A stretch of DNA of 64,000 nt from Myxococcaceae bacterium (lineage in GTDB: Bacteria; Myxococcota_A; Polyangia; Polyangiales; Ga0077539). Location: positions 1-64,000 of the forward strand of contig SCUS01000080.1 in assembly GCA_004297725.1 (NCBI GenBank). The letters run 5' to 3'. A program made the position numbers and the translations under genes. The notes beneath the pieces were generated by a model that saw nothing but the letters and a program-made list of their open reading frames with translations, had not been told where the DNA came from and did not search any database. Of this stretch, positions 59,535-64,000 are shown in pieces. The stretch's first letter is position 1. Every line of letters starts with the position of its first letter.

Positions 59535-60365
59535 ATGCCTTCGAATGACATCGGTCGCCTGAAACACCGCCGCTTCGCTTGCTTGATCGTCGGTTGGCTT
59601 GCTGTCGCAGGATGGTCCTGCGGCGGCGTCAGTGAAGAAGCACGACTGCAATCACAGGCGGACTTGAACCTGGGACGAGCCATGTTCGCGGACGAGAACA
59701 ACGCCGAGGGAGCCATTCCTCCCCTCGAGCGCTCGATCCGCCGTGACCCCGAGAACGCCGAGGCCCACCACATGCTGGGCCTGGTCTACGGCCGGCTCGG
59801 GCATTTCTCCCGCGCCGAGGCCCCGCTCCGCCGCGCGGTCGAGCTCTTCGCCATCCAGTCGGTCGAGAACGAGAGCCTCCGGTCGTCGCTCGCCGACGCC
59901 CGCAACTCCCTCGGCGTCGTGCTGATGAACCTCGGCCGCTACGAAGAGGCCCTCCCCATCCTCCGCCTCTCCACGGAGGAGATCACCTACGGCAGCCAGC
60001 ACCTCGCGCTCGGCAACCTCGGCCTCGCGTACATGCGCCGGCAGCGGTACCCCGAGGCCATCGAGGTGCTCCAGCGCGCCGTGCGCCGCCAGCCCACCTT
60101 CTGCGTCGGCAACGCTCGCCTCGGCGAAGCCTACGCCCGCTCCAACGACGCCCCCCACGCCCTCGAGGCCCTCGACCGCGCCATCGCGACCACCGTCGCG
60201 GGGTGCGACCAGTTCCAGGACGCCTTCCTCTGGCGCGCCAAGGCGCGCATCCAGCTTCATCAACCAGACGCCGCACGGGAAGACCTCCAGCGCTGCGTCA
60301 CCCTCGGAGCCAACACGCCCGAGGGACAGGAGTGCGCATCGCTCGGAAGGTCCGTGGCCCCATGA
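59535..60365 (+). CDS. TPR-repeat pilotin-like protein (Tgl/PilF type)
   Basis: This 276-residue protein has a signal segment (ACLIVGWLAVAGWSC; the Trp before Ser-Cys makes a poor lipobox) and at least four TPR repeats (AEAHHMLGLVYGRLGHFSRA, NSLGVVLMNLGRYEEAL, GNLGLAYMRRQRYPEAI, NARLGEAYARSNDAPHAL). This architecture matches the Tgl/PilF pilotin that assembles the type IV pilus secretin, but other TPR lipoproteins look alike. ATG at 59535 is used; GTG at 59532 is possible. Confidence 0.75.
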   Translation: MPSNDIGRLKHRRFACLIVGWLAVAGWSCGGVSEEARLQSQADLNLGRAMFADENNAEGAIPPLERSIRRDPENAEAHHMLGLVYGRLGHFSRAEAPLRRAVELFAIQSVENESLRSSLADARNSLGVVLMNLGRYEEALPILRLSTEEITYGSQHLALGNLGLAYMRRQRYPEAIEVLQRAVRRQPTFCVGNARLGEAYARSNDAPHALEALDRAIATTVAGCDQFQDAFLWRAKARIQLHQPDAAREDLQRCVTLGANTPEGQECASLGRSVAP

Positions 60366-60426
60366 GCGTGCGCGTGGTCAACCCCTCAGCCCCCGCGGCT
60401 GTCCCCCATCCCTCACCGAGGTATTG

Positions 60427-60855
60427 ATGGAACCCATCGGGACATTCCTGCGGCGTGAGCGCGAAGATCGAGGCCTTTCCCTCGACGAGATCGCCGACGT
60501 CACCCGCATCCCGTCTCAGTCTCTCGCCCTCCTCGAAGAAGGGCGCTTCGAGTCCCTCCCCGGAGACCCCTTCGTGCGCGGCTTCCTCCGCGCCTACGCC
60601 CGCGCCCTCGGGGTGAAGACCGACGACGTCCTCGCGCGCTACTCCATCGAGGTGCGCCTGCGCGACGTGCTCCCGCTGCCGCCGCGCATGCTCGACGACA
60701 GCGACGCCCGCGGCCGGCGCTTCGGCCTCGCCATCGCCCTCGTCGTGTTCGCCGTCCTGGCCACGCTGGCGATGTCCTTCCTCCTGCGCCCCCGCGCGCA
60801 AGACCGCCCGGAGCAGCTCTCCAGCCGCGTCACCCTCCGCCTCCCCGCCGTGTGA
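60427..60855 (+). CDS. RodZ-like membrane HTH protein
   Basis: This 142-residue protein has an HTH_25 domain (TFLRREREDRGLSLDEIADV, then TRIPSQSLALLEEG) and one membrane span at about 97-118, with a short periplasmic tail. It lacks the C-terminal DUF4115 of full RodZ, so a cell-shape role is tentative. GAGG 5 bp upstream sets the ATG start at 60427. It overlaps recO by 4 bp (GTGA). Confidence 0.82.
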   Translation: MEPIGTFLRREREDRGLSLDEIADVTRIPSQSLALLEEGRFESLPGDPFVRGFLRAYARALGVKTDDVLARYSIEVRLRDVLPLPPRMLDDSDARGRRFGLAIALVVFAVLATLAMSFLLRPRAQDRPEQLSSRVTLRLPAV

Positions 60856-61580
60856 CCGAGCACCTCGCTCGCGCCTTCGTCCTCGACCGTCGCCCCCACC
60901 GCGAACAAGACCTCCGCGTCACGCTCCTCACCGAGCACGGCGCCCGCGTCGACGCCGTCGCCCTCAACGCCCAGCGCTCCAAGCGCCGCTTCATGGGCGC
61001 CCTCTCCCCGCTGGTTCTTTACCGGGTGCGGTACTCCACCACCCCGAAGGCCACCCGCCTCGACGAGGCCCAGGTCGACCAGGTCTGGCCCGGGCTCTCC
61101 CGGACCCTGCGCTCGCAGACCGCCGCCCTCGCCGCCACGGGCATCGTCCGCGCCGTCGCCGAGCCCACCCCCCACGACGGCGCGCTCTTCCTGCTGCTGG
61201 GCGAGCTCTACACCGCCGCCGCCGCCAGCGACGACCGCGACGCCCTCGCCGCCCGCCTCGTGCGCTTCGCCTTCGAGGTGCTCGACCACACCGGCCACGC
61301 CATCGCCCTCGACCGCTGCGTGCGCTGCGACACCCCGGCCCCGGACGGCGCCCGCGTCACCGTCGACCCCCACGCCGGAGGCATCGTCTGCCGCGGCTGC
61401 GGCGGCGGCCCCTACGCCATGTCCGCGGCGGACCGCGCCGACCTGCGCTCGGTCCTCGCCGGGGACTACGCCGTCGGCCGCGCGGAGATGCTCCGCTGGG
61501 CCGCGCGCATCATCGAGGGCGTCTCCGTCGACGCCGCGGGCTCCATCGCCGGCGTGGTCGAGCACTTCGACCCGCGCTGA
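60852..61580 (+). CDS. recO: DNA repair protein RecO
   Basis: This 242-residue protein has an N-terminal OB-fold (ARAFVLDRRPHREQDLRVTLL), a helical middle, and a zinc-binding pair CVRC...CRGC in the C-terminal part. RecO loads RecA on SSB-coated DNA with RecR. The start is GTG at 60852, inside the upstream stop. It meets the amidase stop codon end-to-end. Confidence 0.92.
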   Translation: MTEHLARAFVLDRRPHREQDLRVTLLTEHGARVDAVALNAQRSKRRFMGALSPLVLYRVRYSTTPKATRLDEAQVDQVWPGLSRTLRSQTAALAATGIVRAVAEPTPHDGALFLLLGELYTAAAASDDRDALAARLVRFAFEVLDHTGHAIALDRCVRCDTPAPDGARVTVDPHAGGIVCRGCGGGPYAMSAADRADLRSVLAGDYAVGRAEMLRWAARIIEGVSVDAAGSIAGVVEHFDPR

Positions 61581-63041
61581 TCAGCTCCAGGCCGCGGGCG
61601 GAACCCATCCCCCGAGCGCCTCTTCGAGCGCCTGCGCCACCGCGATGGGCACGTGGTCCTGCCCGCGCGGCCCGACGACCTGCACGCCCACCGGGAGCGC
61701 CCGGGAGTCGAGCCCCAGCGGCACCTGCGTCACCGGCACCTCCAGCACGTTGAAGACCCCCGTGAAGCCCGCGTCGGCGAAGCGCAGCAGCGGCGCGTGG
61801 TGCTTCGGCGCCACCCGCGGGTGCGACGGAAACAGGATCACGTTGTTCGCCCCCAGCAGCTCGTCGACGCGCCCGCGGAGGTGCTCGATGCGCGCGGTCA
61901 TCGTCACGAGCCGCGCCGAGAGCAGCATCGGCAGGTACTCGGCCAGCGCGAGGCCCAGCGCGGGGAGCGTGTAGTCCGAGCGCCCCGCGATGGACATGGG
62001 CAGCTCGCGCAGCACCGAGGCCGTGCTCATCGCCGGCCCCTCGCCGCCCAGCAGCGCCGCGAAGCTCACCTTGTTGCGAGAGTGCATCGCCGCGCTCCAG
62101 AGCTCGAAGGCGTCGGAGAGGCCCGGGATGGAGGTCTTCACGATGCGGGCGCCGCGGCGAGCGAGGGCCTGCACCGCGGCCTCCTGGGCGTCGAGCAGGG
62201 CGGCCTCGATGGGGAAGCGCTGGAGGCTCTTGTCGTCGCGGACGTCGTGCACCGTGACCGTCGAGAGGTCGACCGCGTCGGGGTCGCCCAGGTGCATCGC
62301 GCGGCACATCGGGTCGCCCGCGTCGGGCCCCGCGAGGAGCCGGAGCAGGGGCATCAGGTCGCGCGCGCTGCGGGTGAGCGGGCCGGTCGAGAGCATCAGC
62401 GCGGCGGAGCCGGTGGCCTGCGGAAACTGCCCGCTCGACGGCACCAGACCGCCGGAGGGCTTGTGCCCGAAGACGCCGTTGAAGAAGGCCGGCATGCGGA
62501 TCGATCCGCCGATGTCGGAGCCGAGGCCGAAGGGCGACGCGCCGCTGCCGACCATCGCCCCCTCGCCGCCGGAGCTGCCGCCGGAGGTGCGCCCGGTGTC
62601 GTAGGCGCTGGTGGTGCGGCCGTACACCCGGTTGACCGACTCCATCCACATGCACAGCTCGGAGGTGTTGGTCACCCCGAGCACGATGGCGCCCGCCGCC
62701 CGCAGGCGCTGCACCGTCACCGCGTCACCCCCGGCGCGGACGCCCCGGCGGGAGACCAGGCCCGCGGTCCATGGCATCCCCGTCACCGAGAACGACTCCT
62801 TGATGGTGCAGGGGACGCCGTGCAGGAGAGGCAGGTCGTCGGGGCTCTTCGCGCGCAGGGCGTCCGCCGCGTCGGCCTCCGCGCGGGCGTCGTCGAAGCG
62901 GTCGCTCACCATCGCGTTGACCTGCGGGTTCACCCTTCGCACCTGGGCGATGTGCGACTCGACCACCTCCCGGCTGCTGACGCGGCCGGTACGGATCATC
63001 GCGGCGAGGTCGAGGGCAGAGCGGCGGTGGAGATCGTTCAC
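61581..63041 (-). CDS. Amidase signature family protein
   Basis: This 486-residue protein has the Ser-cisSer-Lys triad: Lys in CTIKESF, and Ser in TSGGSSGGEGA and GSDIGGSIR. FGHKPSGGLVPSSG and PTGVQVVGP-like ALPVGVQVVGPRG match the amidase signature family. It might hydrolyse acyl amides. There is no partner subunit like GatB/C nearby. The start at GTG 63041 (VNDLHRRSALDL) is the best of several. Confidence 0.9.
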   Translation of the reverse strand: MNDLHRRSALDLAAMIRTGRVSSREVVESHIAQVRRVNPQVNAMVSDRFDDARAEADAADALRAKSPDDLPLLHGVPCTIKESFSVTGMPWTAGLVSRRGVRAGGDAVTVQRLRAAGAIVLGVTNTSELCMWMESVNRVYGRTTSAYDTGRTSGGSSGGEGAMVGSGASPFGLGSDIGGSIRMPAFFNGVFGHKPSGGLVPSSGQFPQATGSAALMLSTGPLTRSARDLMPLLRLLAGPDAGDPMCRAMHLGDPDAVDLSTVTVHDVRDDKSLQRFPIEAALLDAQEAAVQALARRGARIVKTSIPGLSDAFELWSAAMHSRNKVSFAALLGGEGPAMSTASVLRELPMSIAGRSDYTLPALGLALAEYLPMLLSARLVTMTARIEHLRGRVDELLGANNVILFPSHPRVAPKHHAPLLRFADAGFTGVFNVLEVPVTQVPLGLDSRALPVGVQVVGPRGQDHVPIAVAQALEEALGGWVPPAAWS

Positions 63042-63214
63042 GTTCGTGGGCGGACGTTTCCGCGAGCCCGCGCGCCGCGTCAAGCGCCCGATCACCTTAC
63101 CCGGGCAGGTATGAGCCTTCCCCTCGCCCGCAGCGGCGCGGCGAATGATCGCCTCGGCGCGTCGGACGCCTTGACCCCCCGCACAGAACCCGACTACACC
63201 CCGCAGCCGATTCC

Positions 63215-64000
<786 letters not shown>

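Overview
The window is very GC-rich, densely packed DNA from a bacterial chromosome. Gene content points to Myxococcota, probably the Polyangia/Sandaracinus side (inference, not a database result). The clues are many lipoproteins with Asp-x-Pro-Val or Cys-rich linkers, an ECF sigma factor paired with a giant FecR-VIT-VWA protein, a Tgl/PilF-like TPR protein, a sigma-54 enhancer-binding regulator and a polyhydroxyalkanoate granule-region protein. The 3' end of the window cuts hisS.

Layout. 0-3 kb: a minisatellite of 34/35-bp units, then an alpha/beta hydrolase, a 3-hydroxybutyrate dehydrogenase-like SDR and a DsbA/FrnE-like protein. 3-8 kb: an ECF sigma factor with a 1430-residue membrane anti-sigma-like protein. 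8-9.2 kb: a CxxCxxCC protein and a Phd/VapC toxin-antitoxin pair with an operator-overlapped promoter, bracketed by 17-bp direct repeats. 9.4-17.3 kb: a DMT permease with a His-rich tail, an NAD-epimerase, a methyltransferase-like protein, three lipoproteins (one with an HExxH motif), a membrane protein and a CDF metal transporter. 17.3-22.2 kb: carbonic anhydrase, a sensor kinase/NtrC-type regulator pair, and a small lipoprotein plus YoaK-like membrane protein. Four related inverted repeats and two sigma-54-type promoter matches suggest these genes form one small regulon.

22-31 kb: a beta-propeller glycosidase-like lipoprotein, a bile-acid:Na+ symporter-family protein, and a sulfur region. 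In the sulfur region an XRE-cupin regulator and an Ssu/Tau-type ABC transporter diverge from cysC, a sulfite/nitrite reductase and an APS-type reductase. A PrxQ-type peroxiredoxin follows. 31-42 kb: a surface-glycan cluster (asnB, heparinase II/III-like, GT4, Cys-rich lipoprotein, PglC-like sugar transferase, PglE-like aminotransferase, PglF/CapD-like dehydratase). It is interrupted by a perfect 74-bp-arm inverted repeat. Two small lipoproteins follow, the first apparently starting at CTG.

42-64 kb: a GH13 amylase-like lipoprotein, TerC, coaX, an orphan FecCD permease, and a fold-III PLP enzyme. Next comes a compact heme-copper oxidase operon (ctaB, sco, subunit II, subunit I, diheme cytochrome c) with no visible subunit III. 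The rest is a PHA-system protein, photolyase, a DUF4280/PAAR-like protein, a repeat-rich lipoprotein, a lipid-kinase-like protein, tRNA-Met(CAU), a Crp-like regulator, a TPR protein, a RodZ-like HTH protein, recO, an amidase and the start of hisS.

Translational coupling by ATGA/GTGA overlaps is common. The strongest candidates for unusual biology are the sigma-54/inverted-repeat regulon, the ECF/FecR-VIT-VWA pair, the 74-bp palindrome and the dimorphic minisatellite.
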